Assembly: GCA_001564255.1 (NCBI GenBank)
Contig: LKNC01000156.1
Span: 1-6,837, forward strand
DNA: 6,837 bases
From: Natrialbaceae archaeon Tc-Br11_E2g1
GTDB taxonomy: Archaea > Halobacteriota > Halobacteria > Halobacteriales > Natrialbaceae
Direction: 5' to 3'
Within the stretch, counting starts at the first letter, position 1. The number at the start of each line of letters is the position of its first letter. This document shows, one piece after another, positions 1 through 5,231 of this stretch. The translations under genes and the position numbers were made by a program. Under the pieces are notes generated by a model. The model saw only the letters and a list, made by a program, of their open reading frames with translations. It was not told the origin of the DNA and did not search any database.

Positions 1-358
1 ACTTTCGCAGCCGATGCATCTGGCTGCGCTTTTTCGACGAGATAGAACGACCGTACGCGTCTTTGTCCTTCCAGTCGATCGTCGTCGTCAACCCCTTGTC
101 GTGCATCGTCTGTGTCGTCGGCGCACCGACACGGGACTTCTCCTGTCGTTCCTGGTGGTTGAACGCACGCCATTCCGGACCGGGGTCGATCTTTTCTTCT
201 TCCACGACGAGCCCACAGTCTTCACAGATGAGCTCGCCCCGGTCTGAGTCCTTAACGAGGTTCTCGGAGTTACATTCAGGGCAGGCACGTACCCCTTCTT
301 CCTCCTCGGTCTCGTCCATCTCGCGCGTTCGCTCCCGCTGGCGGGTGGACCGTGTCAT
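1..358 (-). CDS. tfb: Transcription initiation factor IIB (TFB), N-terminal part, truncated by window edge
   Basis: TFB bridges TBP on the promoter and RNA polymerase, placing the start site in archaeal transcription. The 119 visible residues read from an ATG at 358-356. A charged N-terminal tail (residues 1-24) precedes a zinc ribbon with CPEC (Cys26, Cys29) and CEDC (Cys45, Cys48). The B-reader/linker region follows, with DPGPEWRAF at about 58-66 and [16 protein letters not shown] at about 75-90, which is typical of TFB. The two cyclin repeats that bind TBP and BRE DNA lie outside the window. The start is supported by a TATA element about 31 bases upstream. The gene is divergent from rnhA. 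Haloarchaea usually carry several TFB paralogues, and this fragment cannot show which one it is. The family assignment is secure. Confidence 0.96.
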   Translation of the reverse strand, partial: MTRSTRQRERTREMDETEEEEGVRACPECNSENLVKDSDRGELICEDCGLVVEEEKIDPGPEWRAFNHQERQEKSRVGAPTTQTMHDKGLTTTIDWKDKDAYGRSISSKKRSQMHRLRK

Positions 359-383
359 CGCACTTTTATAGTAGTACGACCAA

Positions 384-400
384 AGTATTTAAACTCTCGG
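384..400 (-). promoter_or_regulatory. BRE/TATA promoter of the tfb gene
   Basis: Read on the minus strand, a purine-rich CCGAGAG (BRE-like) is followed by TTTAAATACT. Its centre lies about 31 bases upstream of the ATG at 358. That places the start of transcription within a few bases of the start codon, so the mRNA is leaderless or nearly so. No Shine-Dalgarno is seen. Confidence 0.7.
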
Positions 401-460
401 GAAGGGTTTTCTACCTCGGACCCAATTCCGGCGTAAACCGGTGGCTAAGGCGGTTCTCTC

Positions 461-473
461 TCGGAATTTCCGA
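461..473. promoter_or_regulatory. Perfect palindrome TCGGAA-T-TTCCGA upstream of rnhA
   Basis: Six-base arms (461-466 and 468-473) are perfectly complementary around one central T. The site lies 48-60 bases upstream of the rnhA start codon and just upstream of its TATA candidate, in the divergent tfb/rnhA intergenic region. It could be a regulator site, but a chance palindrome of this length is possible and no binding protein is known. Confidence 0.35.
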
Positions 474-480
474 TCAGAAC

Positions 481-497
481 CGGAAGGCATTTAGGCG
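481..497 (+). promoter_or_regulatory. Weak BRE/TATA candidate for rnhA
   Basis: CGGAAGG followed by CATTTAGGC, centred about 29 bases before the ATG at 521. Spacing fits a leaderless haloarchaeal promoter, but the TATA core is only partly AT-rich. Confidence 0.4.
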
Positions 498-520
498 ACC
501 TGAGCCGACCACTGCGACGA

Positions 521-1111
521 ATGCCGGTTATCGACTGTGACGTCGGGGAGGCACGTGAGCGTCTCGAAAACGCAGGTGTGACCGTCCAGGCGGGCAACAC
601 GGATCACGAACGCTGGCGTGCCAGCCACGGCGACGCGACGGCGGTCGCCTACGAGGGTACGGTCGTCATACAGGGGGAACGGCCGCGTGACCTCGAGGCA
701 CTCCTCCGTGAGGAGGGCGGGCGCGCACACGCCTACTTCGACGGGGCCGCCCGTGGCAACCCGGGTCCGGCCGCCATCGGCTGGGTGATCGTCACCGGCG
801 ACGGCATCGTCGCCGAAGGGGGCGAACGGATCGGCCGGGCGACGAACAACCAGGCCGAGTACGAGGCGTTGATCGCCGGCCTCGAGGCCGCCCGCGAGTA
901 CGGCTACGACGAGGTCCAGGTCAGGGGCGATTCGGAACTGATCGTCAAACAGATCCGCGGGGAGTACGACACCAACAATCCCCAACTGCGCGAGAAACGC
1001 GTTCGCGCACTCGAGGTCCTCTCGTCGTTCGAGAGGTGGAGTATAGAGCACGTCCCCCGGGAGGTCAACGATCGTGCTGACGACCTGGCAAACGAGGCAC
1101 TCGACGGCTAG
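521..1111 (+). CDS. rnhA: Ribonuclease HI (type 1 RNase H) with N-terminal extension
   Basis: Cleaves the RNA strand of RNA/DNA hybrids using two metal ions, acting in primer and R-loop removal in the cytosol. The 196-residue protein has a catalytic domain from about 68 to the end. Its core residues align with E. coli RNase HI: Asp74 (YFDGAARGNPGP), Glu113 (TNNQAEYEAL), Asp137 (RGDSEL), His177 (EHVP) and Asp187 (NDRADDLA). Residues 1-66 are an added small domain, also present in the characterised Halobacterium enzyme, which can cut RNA-DNA junctions. The tail AVAYEGTVVIQGE of this domain resembles the TBP-like N-domain of RNase HIII (my inference). The ATG at 521 has a plausible TATA at proper distance and no Shine-Dalgarno. 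It is divergent from tfb and followed by the 'rnhA operon protein' gene. Confidence 0.95.
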   Translation: MPVIDCDVGEARERLENAGVTVQAGNTDHERWRASHGDATAVAYEGTVVIQGERPRDLEALLREEGGRAHAYFDGAARGNPGPAAIGWVIVTGDGIVAEGGERIGRATNNQAEYEALIAGLEAAREYGYDEVQVRGDSELIVKQIRGEYDTNNPQLREKRVRALEVLSSFERWSIEHVPREVNDRADDLANEALDG

Positions 1112-1266
1112 TGGTTCGACAGGCCTGACATTGCGGGGCGAACCGATCGCGGTTGTCCGGTTTGACTCATACTACTGGGCAAAATCATGTACACTATCAC
1201 ACGGCGACGCGTGACGGAGTACGAGAACCGACAGTGAAAAACGACGACGGCGCGTACACGACACCG
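1112..1266. other. Intergenic region between rnhA and the rnhA operon protein gene
   Basis: This 155-base gap holds no clear promoter and no Shine-Dalgarno. A small hairpin-like AACCG-ATCG-CGGTT sits at 1141-1154, without a following T tract. The reading frame of the downstream gene stays open through it back to a TTG at 1153, with a GTG at 1234 in frame, so a longer N-terminus or a leadered read-through transcript from rnhA is possible. Confidence 0.5.
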
Positions 1267-1866
1267 ATGAGCGACGCGTCCACCGACGGAAACGAGCAGA
1301 CAGACGAGAACGGGGCAGAACTCCCCGCGGAGGTCCTCGAGGAGACAGAACGACTGACCCGACTCGCCAGGAAGGCCGCGATCGAAGACGAACGCGACGC
1401 CTACCTCCGGCGCCGAGCGGAGATCCTCGAACCACACGAGTTCGTCGCCCGCGTCCGCGAGGAAACCGACGGCGACGTCTTGGTGATCCATCCCGCGCAG
1501 TGGCACGACGGCGAGGTGATCCGGACCGACCGGATCGAGGACGTCTCGCGGGCGGTAGAGGTCCGCCTCGAGGGCGCAGGCGATCCCGACGACTGGGAAA
1601 CCGTCGACGCCGAAAACCGGGCTCTCGTCGAGGAGATCCGCGAGAACCACGGGACGGTCCACGCCGAGAACGCCACCGCGTTCGCCGACTTCATGGGCAA
1701 CCACTACGCCCGGCCGATGGCGTCGGCTACGGACGCCGAGATTACGGAGTTCCTCGAGGAATACTTCGTCCGAAACGCCTGGCCGTCAAAAGCGCAACGA
1801 GCGGTTATCGAGGAGTCGATCGAGCTCGTCTTCGAGACGGCCGGCGAGTCGGTGCCCGACGTCTAG
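1267..1866 (+). CDS. 'RnhA operon protein' family, conserved haloarchaeal protein of unknown function
   Basis: A 199-residue acidic, soluble protein with no signal peptide or membrane segment. I recognise it as the haloarchaeal family often named 'rnhA operon protein' for its position next to rnhA, as here. Residues 1-20 are a polar, probably disordered tail. A charged helix, possibly coiled, spans about 21-65 (EVLEETERLTRLARKAAIED). A conserved-looking block follows with VLVIHPAQWHDGEVIRTDRI at 71-90, GDPDDWETV at 105-113 and NATAFADFMGNHYARP at 135-150. A final helical segment contains EEYFVRNAWP at 164-173. No catalytic motif is evident. I chose the ATG at 1267; an in-frame GTG (1234) and TTG (1153) upstream are less likely but not excluded, since no promoter fixes the start. 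It overlaps the PadR gene by four bases, tail-to-tail. Confidence 0.85.
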   Translation: MSDASTDGNEQTDENGAELPAEVLEETERLTRLARKAAIEDERDAYLRRRAEILEPHEFVARVREETDGDVLVIHPAQWHDGEVIRTDRIEDVSRAVEVRLEGAGDPDDWETVDAENRALVEEIRENHGTVHAENATAFADFMGNHYARPMASATDAEITEFLEEYFVRNAWPSKAQRAVIEESIELVFETAGESVPDV

Positions 1867-2222
1867 TAGCTCTCGTCGACGAGTTCGGTGAGTTCTCCGG
1901 CGCGGTCGTCGTCCGTGACGATCTTCGAGAACGCCCACTCGAGGCCGTCGAGGACGGCGTCGTAGCCGTCCTCTGTCAGGCTGTACTGGTTCGTTCGCTT
2001 GTCGAGTTCGCTCTTCTCGACGAGACCGAGATCGACGAGTTCGTCGAGGTTGGGGTAGAGTCGACCGTGGTTGACTTCGCTCCCGTAGTACTCCTCGAGT
2101 TCGCGTTTGATCGCCAGGCCGTACATCGGTTCTTTGGCGAGAATTACCAGGATGTTGTTCTGGAACGCGGTGAGTTCGCGTGCGATGCCCTGACTACCGG
2201 TGATTGATTGTGCCTCTGACAT
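1863..2222 (-). CDS. PadR-family winged-helix transcriptional regulator
   Basis: A 119-residue DNA-binding protein. The N-terminal tail (1-16) is followed by LTAFQNNILVILAKEPMYGL (17-36), the first PadR helix and turn. Then come IKRELEEYYGSEVNHGRLYP (38-57), the recognition helix region, LDELVDLGLVEKSELDKRTN (59-78) leading into the beta wing, and YSLTEDGYDAV (80-90). The remainder is one short helix, as in the compact PadR class without the large C-terminal dimer domain. Such proteins dimerise and usually repress efflux or stress genes, often themselves. No obvious efflux target is adjacent, so the regulon cannot be read from context. The start at 2222 is fixed by a strong TATA box 28 bases upstream, leaving essentially no leader. 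It lies divergent to ppa and tail-to-tail with the rnhA operon protein gene. Confidence 0.92.
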   Translation of the reverse strand: MSEAQSITGSQGIARELTAFQNNILVILAKEPMYGLAIKRELEEYYGSEVNHGRLYPNLDELVDLGLVEKSELDKRTNQYSLTEDGYDAVLDGLEWAFSKIVTDDDRAGELTELVDESY

Positions 2223-2243
2223 ACGTTTGTGTAGCTGTCACCG

Positions 2244-2256
2244 AACTATTTAACAC
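2244..2256 (-). promoter_or_regulatory. TATA promoter of the padR-like gene
   Basis: Minus-strand GTTAAATAGTT has its core centred about 28 bases before the start codon at 2222. It is one of the clearest TATA boxes in the window and implies a leaderless transcript. Confidence 0.75.
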
Positions 2257-2263
2257 TTGCCAA

Positions 2264-2283
2264 CTATTCGTTCCGTCGAATAG
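2264..2283. promoter_or_regulatory. Inverted repeat CTATTCG-N6-CGAATAG upstream of the padR-like promoter
   Basis: Perfect seven-base arms at 2264-2270 and 2277-2283 are separated by six bases. They lie just upstream of the BRE/TATA of the PadR gene. In addition, AACTATT occurs twice in direct orientation (2244-2250, overlapping the TATA box, and 2262-2268). This could be an operator for the regulator itself or for another factor. It does not match the ATGT-N8-ACAT site of the classical bacterial PadR. Confidence 0.4.
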
Positions 2284-2390
2284 GTCAGTTCGTGATCGGA
2301 TACGGCTGGCCGGAAACGATCGAACGGTCCGAGACAGTCACGTTTCGGCCGGCTTCCGGGTTACCGTCAGGTGTTACCCGCGTTCGATTA

Positions 2391-2405
2391 CGAAAGTACT
2401 TTTTG
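2391..2405 (+). promoter_or_regulatory. BRE/TATA promoter of ppa
   Basis: CGAAA (BRE-like, 2391-2395) runs into GTACTTTTT, centred about 29 bases before the ATG at 2429. No Shine-Dalgarno follows. The rest of the 206-base gap between padR and ppa shows only the padR promoter elements. Confidence 0.6.
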
Positions 2406-2428
2406 GTTGACCATCGACTCACAACTAC

Positions 2429-2962
2429 ATGGTGAACCTTTGGGAAGACCTCGAAACCGGACCGAACGCGCCAGAAGAGATCTACGCCGTCGTGGAGTGT
2501 CTGAAAGGCGAGCGAAACAAATACGAGTACGACAAGGACGTGCCGGGCGTCGTCTTAGACCGCGTGCTTCACTCGAACGTCCACTACCCCTCCGACTACG
2601 GCTTCATCCCGCAGAGTTACTACGACGACGAGGACCCCTTCGACGTCCTCGTGCTCGTTGAGGACCGGACGTTCCCCGGCTGTGTCATCGAGGCCCGTCC
2701 GGTCGCGCTGATGAGGATGGACGACGACGGCGAACAGGACGACAAGGTCATCGCCGTCCCCACGGAGGACCCACGTTTCGACCACATCGAAGACCTGGGG
2801 GACATCCCACAGCAACGACTCGACGAGATCGACGAGTTCTTCGAGACCTACAAGAATCTAGAGGAGGGCAAGGAAGTCGAAACCCTCGGTTGGGAGGACC
2901 GAGAGGCTGCCTACGACGCGATCGAGCACGCCCAGGACCTCTACGAGGAGAACTTCGAGTAG
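2429..2962 (+). CDS. ppa: Inorganic pyrophosphatase, soluble family I
   Basis: Hydrolyses pyrophosphate to two phosphates in the cytosol, pulling forward nucleic acid, protein and lipid synthesis. At 177 residues it matches the prokaryotic family I length and shows the active-site set aligned to E. coli PPase. These are Glu23 (VVECLKG), Lys31 and Glu33 (KYEYDK), Arg45 (LDRVLHS), Tyr57 (SDYGFI), the metal aspartates Asp67, Asp69 and Asp72 (DEDPFDV), Asp99 and Asp104 with Lys106 (MDDDGEQDDKVIAVP), and Tyr141-Lys142 (ETYKNLEEGK). The middle position of the signature is Glu68 where the usual pattern has a small or acidic S/G/D/N. The many acidic residues fit a salt-adapted enzyme. It has its own promoter and is probably monocistronic, followed by a small gene with a separate TATA box. 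Confidence 0.97.
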   Translation: MVNLWEDLETGPNAPEEIYAVVECLKGERNKYEYDKDVPGVVLDRVLHSNVHYPSDYGFIPQSYYDDEDPFDVLVLVEDRTFPGCVIEARPVALMRMDDDGEQDDKVIAVPTEDPRFDHIEDLGDIPQQRLDEIDEFFETYKNLEEGKEVETLGWEDREAAYDAIEHAQDLYEENFE

Positions 2963-2998
2963 CTGCGTCGTCGGCTTTTCCGGGAATACACGAGGGTT

Positions 2999-3018
2999 AT
3001 CGGACCGGGGCGTCCGAT
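2999..3018. promoter_or_regulatory. Inverted repeat ATCGGAC-N6-GTCCGAT between ppa and the small gene
   Basis: Perfect seven-base arms (2999-3005 and 3012-3018) surround a CGGGGC spacer. It is 37 bases after the ppa stop and about 20 bases upstream of the TATA box of the small gene at 3072. No T tract follows, so it is not a typical archaeal terminator. It may be an operator, a 3' end hairpin for ppa mRNA, or chance. Confidence 0.35.
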
Positions 3019-3035
3019 GAGTTATGAGCATGGGT

Positions 3036-3045
3036 AATTTTATAC
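3036..3045 (+). promoter_or_regulatory. TATA promoter of the small gene at 3072
   Basis: AATTTTATAC, with core TTTTATA at 3038-3044, lies about 31 bases upstream of the ATG at 3072. It is among the strongest TATA-like matches in the window. It has no other gene to serve, because the next long gene starts at 3329 with its own TATA candidate. Confidence 0.65.
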
Positions 3046-3071
3046 CGGTGGAGCGGCAATATTCACCTGTT

Positions 3072-3188
3072 ATGGCAACCGATACTCCCCCCCGACGACC
3101 GGACCCGGACACCACCCCCGGCATGGCCCACCCCACGGTCGTCCCGGCGAACTTCGATCCCGACGCGCCGGGCAAGCGTCGGGACTGA
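3072..3188 (+). CDS. Small proline-rich hypothetical protein, 38 residues
   Basis: A short open frame, ATG at 3072 to TGA at 3186-3188, encoding 38 residues. The N-terminal half is proline/charged (MATDTPPRRPDPDTTPG). The C-terminal half begins at a second Met18 and reads MAHPTVVPANFDPDAPGKRR plus Asp. There is no cysteine, membrane segment or signal peptide, and it is predicted to be largely unstructured. Support for a real gene is a strong TATA box at leaderless spacing, third-position G/C preference like the neighbours, and an otherwise unexplained 366-base gap between ppa and the AlkP-like gene. I do not recognise a family and propose no function. It could instead be a spurious frame next to a non-coding RNA promoter. 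Confidence 0.5.
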   Translation: MATDTPPRRPDPDTTPGMAHPTVVPANFDPDAPGKRRD

Positions 3189-3328
3189 TCGGCGCGCTCG
3201 AGTGCCACTTTCGCTCCCGGTTCGTCCCAAACGTCGACACCCCCGCCGTTCGTCGCCGCTCGCCGTCGATTCTCGAAAACAGTGTCCCGAGACGAACCTT
3301 CTTATGGTCTCTCGGACTACGGGCCTCC
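3189..3328. other. Intergenic region before the AlkP-like gene
   Basis: About 140 bases with no coding frame I can support on either strand. It holds the promoter of the AlkP-like gene at its right end and nothing else that I recognise. Confidence 0.5.
3293..3307 (+). promoter_or_regulatory. BRE/TATA promoter of the AlkP-like gene
   Basis: CGAAC followed by TTCTTATGG, centred about 26 bases before the ATG at 3329. The spacing implies a leaderless mRNA, and no Shine-Dalgarno is present. Confidence 0.6.
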
Positions 3329-4672
3329 ATGGGCCTGTTCGACCGGATCCGTGGTGACGATAGCCCCCGCGTCGCCTTTGTCGGAATCGACGGCGTGCCG
3401 TACAGTCTCCTCTCGGAGAACCCCGAACTGTTCCCCAACCTCGCTGCGATCACAGAGGAGGGAACCGCCGGCGAAATTTCGAGTATCGTTCCACCCGAGT
3501 CCAGTGCCTGCTGGCCCGCGCTGACGACCGGGAAAAACCCCGGCGAGACCGGCGTCTACGGCTTTCAGGACCGCGAGGTCGACACCTACGACACCTACGT
3601 CCCGATGGGCGGGGAAGTACAGGCCGACCGCGTCTGGGACCGGGTCACCGAGGAGGGGCGACGCGCCACCGTGATGAACGTCCCCGTCACGTTCCCGCCA
3701 CAGCGCAACGTCCAGCGGATGGTTTCGGGCTTTCTCTCGCCCGAACTCGAGCGGGCGACCGTCCCCGACGACGTCGGGCGACACCTCGAGTCGATCGACT
3801 ATCGCATCGACGTCGACCCGAAACTCGGCCACGAGGAGGACAAAAGCGAGTTCATCCAGGACGCCCACGAGACGGTCGACGCCCGCTATGAGGCCTTCTC
3901 CCACTACATCGAGGAGGACGACTGGGACCTCTTTTTCGGCGTTTTCATGACGACAGACCGGGTCAACCACTTCCTGTTTAAAGATTACGAACACGACGGC
4001 GAGTACAGGGACGACTTCATCGAGTTTTACCGGAAGATCGACGACTACGTCGGCCGCCTGCGGGAGGCCCTGGCCGACGACGTCACCCTGATCGTCGCCT
4101 CCGACCACGGCTTCACCAGCCTCGATTACGAGGTCCACTTCAACGCCTGGCTCCGCGAGGAGGGGTGGCTCCTCTTCGACGCCGACGACCCCCAAGAACT
4201 CGACGACATAGCCGAGGAGTCCCGCGCGTACTCGTTTATCCCGGGTCGGTTCTACCTCAACCTCGAGGGACGGGAGCCCCGCGGGACCGTGCCCGAAGAG
4301 GACTACGAGGAGGTCCGAGCGAAGCTCAAGGCGAAACTCGAGGCCCTGGAGGGACCGGAAGGCAGACCGGTCGTCGATCGCGTCGTCGAGAAGGAGGACG
4401 CCTTCCGCGGGGACCACGACGACATCGCGCCGGACCTCGTGGCGATCCCGAACGGGGGTTTCGACCTGAAATCCGGTTTCACGGGCGGCGAGACGGTCTT
4501 CTCGACCGGGCCGAGAAACGGCATGCACAGCTTCGACGACACCGCACTGTTCATAGACGATCCCGACGCCTCGATCGGCGACGCCGACTTACTCGACATC
4601 GCGCCGACGATCCTCGAGTTGATGGACATCGACTTCGCCCGCGGGGAGTTCGACGGCGCGAGTCTGGTCTAG
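3329..4672 (+). CDS. Alkaline phosphatase superfamily protein, phosphodiesterase/nucleotide pyrophosphatase type
   Basis: A 447-residue enzyme of the AlkP fold, type I phosphodiesterase/nucleotide pyrophosphatase group, which uses two metal ions to hydrolyse phosphate mono- or diesters. All expected metal and catalytic positions are visible. They are Asp21 (VGIDGVPYSLL), a serine nucleophile at Ser58 (possibly Ser59) in PPESSACWPALTTGKNPG, Asp210 and His214 (TTDRVNHFLF), Asp259 and His260 (ASDHGFTSLD), and His400 (RNGMHSFDD). The C-terminal motif DIAPTILELMDI (423-434) is also family-typical. No signal peptide or membrane anchor is seen, since the protein opens MGLFDRIRGDD, so it is probably cytosolic or uses unrecognised export. 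The substrate is unknown: close relatives act on nucleotides, phospholipids or phosphonates, and no neighbour decides between them. It has its own promoter. Confidence 0.93.
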   Translation: MGLFDRIRGDDSPRVAFVGIDGVPYSLLSENPELFPNLAAITEEGTAGEISSIVPPESSACWPALTTGKNPGETGVYGFQDREVDTYDTYVPMGGEVQADRVWDRVTEEGRRATVMNVPVTFPPQRNVQRMVSGFLSPELERATVPDDVGRHLESIDYRIDVDPKLGHEEDKSEFIQDAHETVDARYEAFSHYIEEDDWDLFFGVFMTTDRVNHFLFKDYEHDGEYRDDFIEFYRKIDDYVGRLREALADDVTLIVASDHGFTSLDYEVHFNAWLREEGWLLFDADDPQELDDIAEESRAYSFIPGRFYLNLEGREPRGTVPEEDYEEVRAKLKAKLEALEGPEGRPVVDRVVEKEDAFRGDHDDIAPDLVAIPNGGFDLKSGFTGGETVFSTGPRNGMHSFDDTALFIDDPDASIGDADLLDIAPTILELMDIDFARGEFDGASLV

Positions 4673-4692
4673 ATCGGCTTCGGACGCACGGT

Positions 4693-4707
4693 TCGGTTCA
4701 GTTTTCC
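4693..4707 (+). promoter_or_regulatory. Weak TATA candidate for the DUF371 gene
   Basis: GGTTCAGTTTTCC is centred about 29 bases before the ATG at 4731, in a 58-base gap. The match is modest, so co-transcription with the upstream gene is also possible. Confidence 0.4.
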
Positions 4708-4730
4708 GTCGGGGAACGCTCCGGGCGACC

Positions 4731-5144
4731 ATGGAGGAAGTCATCCACGCCCGTGGCCACGAGAACGTCCGGGCCGAACACACCAGCACCGTCGAGGTGA
4801 CGACCGACGACTACCTCACTCCCGCCGGCGACTGCATCCTCGCGGTCGGGGCCGATCGGGCACCCGCGGACTTCGACCCCGAATTCGTCGAGGCCTGCCG
4901 GGACGCGTCGGCGACGATCACGATGACGATCGAGGCGGGCGGCCACGAGGGACGCGTGGCGGGCCGGGGCGATCCCGATCTCGAGTATACGAACGAACGA
5001 AGCGCGGTCGGGCGGACGAGCGAGTACGTCGACGACCGAACCGTCATGCTCGAGGCGGCGTTCGCCGCCGAGGGATTCGACCGAGCGCTCGTCGACGCAC
5101 TCGCCGACGGTGTGGAGGCAACGGTGACGTTCACCGTCGAATAA
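4731..5144 (+). CDS. DUF371 family archaeal protein
   Basis: A 137-residue archaeal protein of unknown function. The N-terminus EEVIHARGHENVRAEHTSTV with LTPAGDCILAVGADRAPADF at 29-48 is the DUF371 hallmark. It is soluble and acidic, with no signal peptide or membrane segment. It appears to contain two related halves, about 8-68 and 79-137. Both start with RG(H/D), both have a mid-segment ending in a short hydrophobic strand (CILAV / VMLEA), then an FD-x2-(F/L)-V-(E/D)-A helix, and both close with AT(I/V)T(M/F)T(I/V)E. No catalytic residues are known for the family, and Cys35 is one of only two cysteines (with Cys56). It lies between the AlkP-like and CDF genes, each with separate promoters, so context gives little about its job. 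Confidence 0.9.
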   Translation: MEEVIHARGHENVRAEHTSTVEVTTDDYLTPAGDCILAVGADRAPADFDPEFVEACRDASATITMTIEAGGHEGRVAGRGDPDLEYTNERSAVGRTSEYVDDRTVMLEAAFAAEGFDRALVDALADGVEATVTFTVE

Positions 5145-5204
5145 CCACCCAAACGCCTCTAGGGCTGTCGAAACCTGCTGTTTGATTCGTGTAATGCCAA
5201 GAGT

Positions 5205-5213
5205 GAAGTTTAG
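5205..5213 (+). promoter_or_regulatory. TATA candidate of the CDF transporter gene
   Basis: GAAGTTTAG is centred about 23 bases before the ATG at 5232, slightly closer than the 26-31 bases seen for other genes here. Its right end overlaps the palindrome at 5210-5224. Confidence 0.45.
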
Positions 5214-5224
5214 ATCGAATCTAA
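5210..5224. promoter_or_regulatory. Palindromic operator candidate TTAGAT-CGA-ATCTAA at the CDF promoter
   Basis: Perfect six-base arms around CGA lie 8-22 bases upstream of the transporter start codon and overlap the TATA candidate and likely transcription start. A protein bound here would block transcription. The form resembles the TTAGG...CCTAA sites of DtxR/MntR-family metal-dependent repressors, which haloarchaea possess, with GA/TC changes in the arms. The assignment to that family is inference. Confidence 0.5.
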
Positions 5225-5231
5225 TCCGGCT

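Noticed and set aside
364..370. TATAAAA (minus strand) as the tfb TATA box
   Set aside because: Only 6-12 bases from the ATG at 358, too close to position transcription upstream of the start codon. The TTTAAATA at about -31 fits.
1141..1154. AACCG-ATCG-CGGTT hairpin after rnhA as a terminator
   Set aside because: Short five-base arms and no following T tract; easily a chance palindrome in GC-rich DNA.
1153..1266. N-terminal extension of the rnhA operon protein from TTG at 1153 or GTG at 1234
   Set aside because: The added residues are low in acidic character and unlike the rest of the protein, and no promoter or Shine-Dalgarno supports those starts; ATG 1267 is preferred, not proven.
1108..1704. 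Minus-strand open frame opposite the rnhA operon protein gene
   Set aside because: Overlaps a recognised family on the plus strand and shows no domain of its own.
2305..2355. Imperfect inverted repeat GGCCGGAAACG...CGTTTCGGCC in the padR/ppa gap
   Set aside because: Arms match only with a one-base bulge and are spaced too widely for an operator or terminator.
3317..4528. Long minus-strand open frame (about 400 codons) opposite the AlkP-like gene
   Set aside because: Antisense shadow of a GC-rich gene. The plus-strand product has a complete set of catalytic motifs, while the minus-strand product is low-complexity V/D/E/R/G with no recognisable domain.
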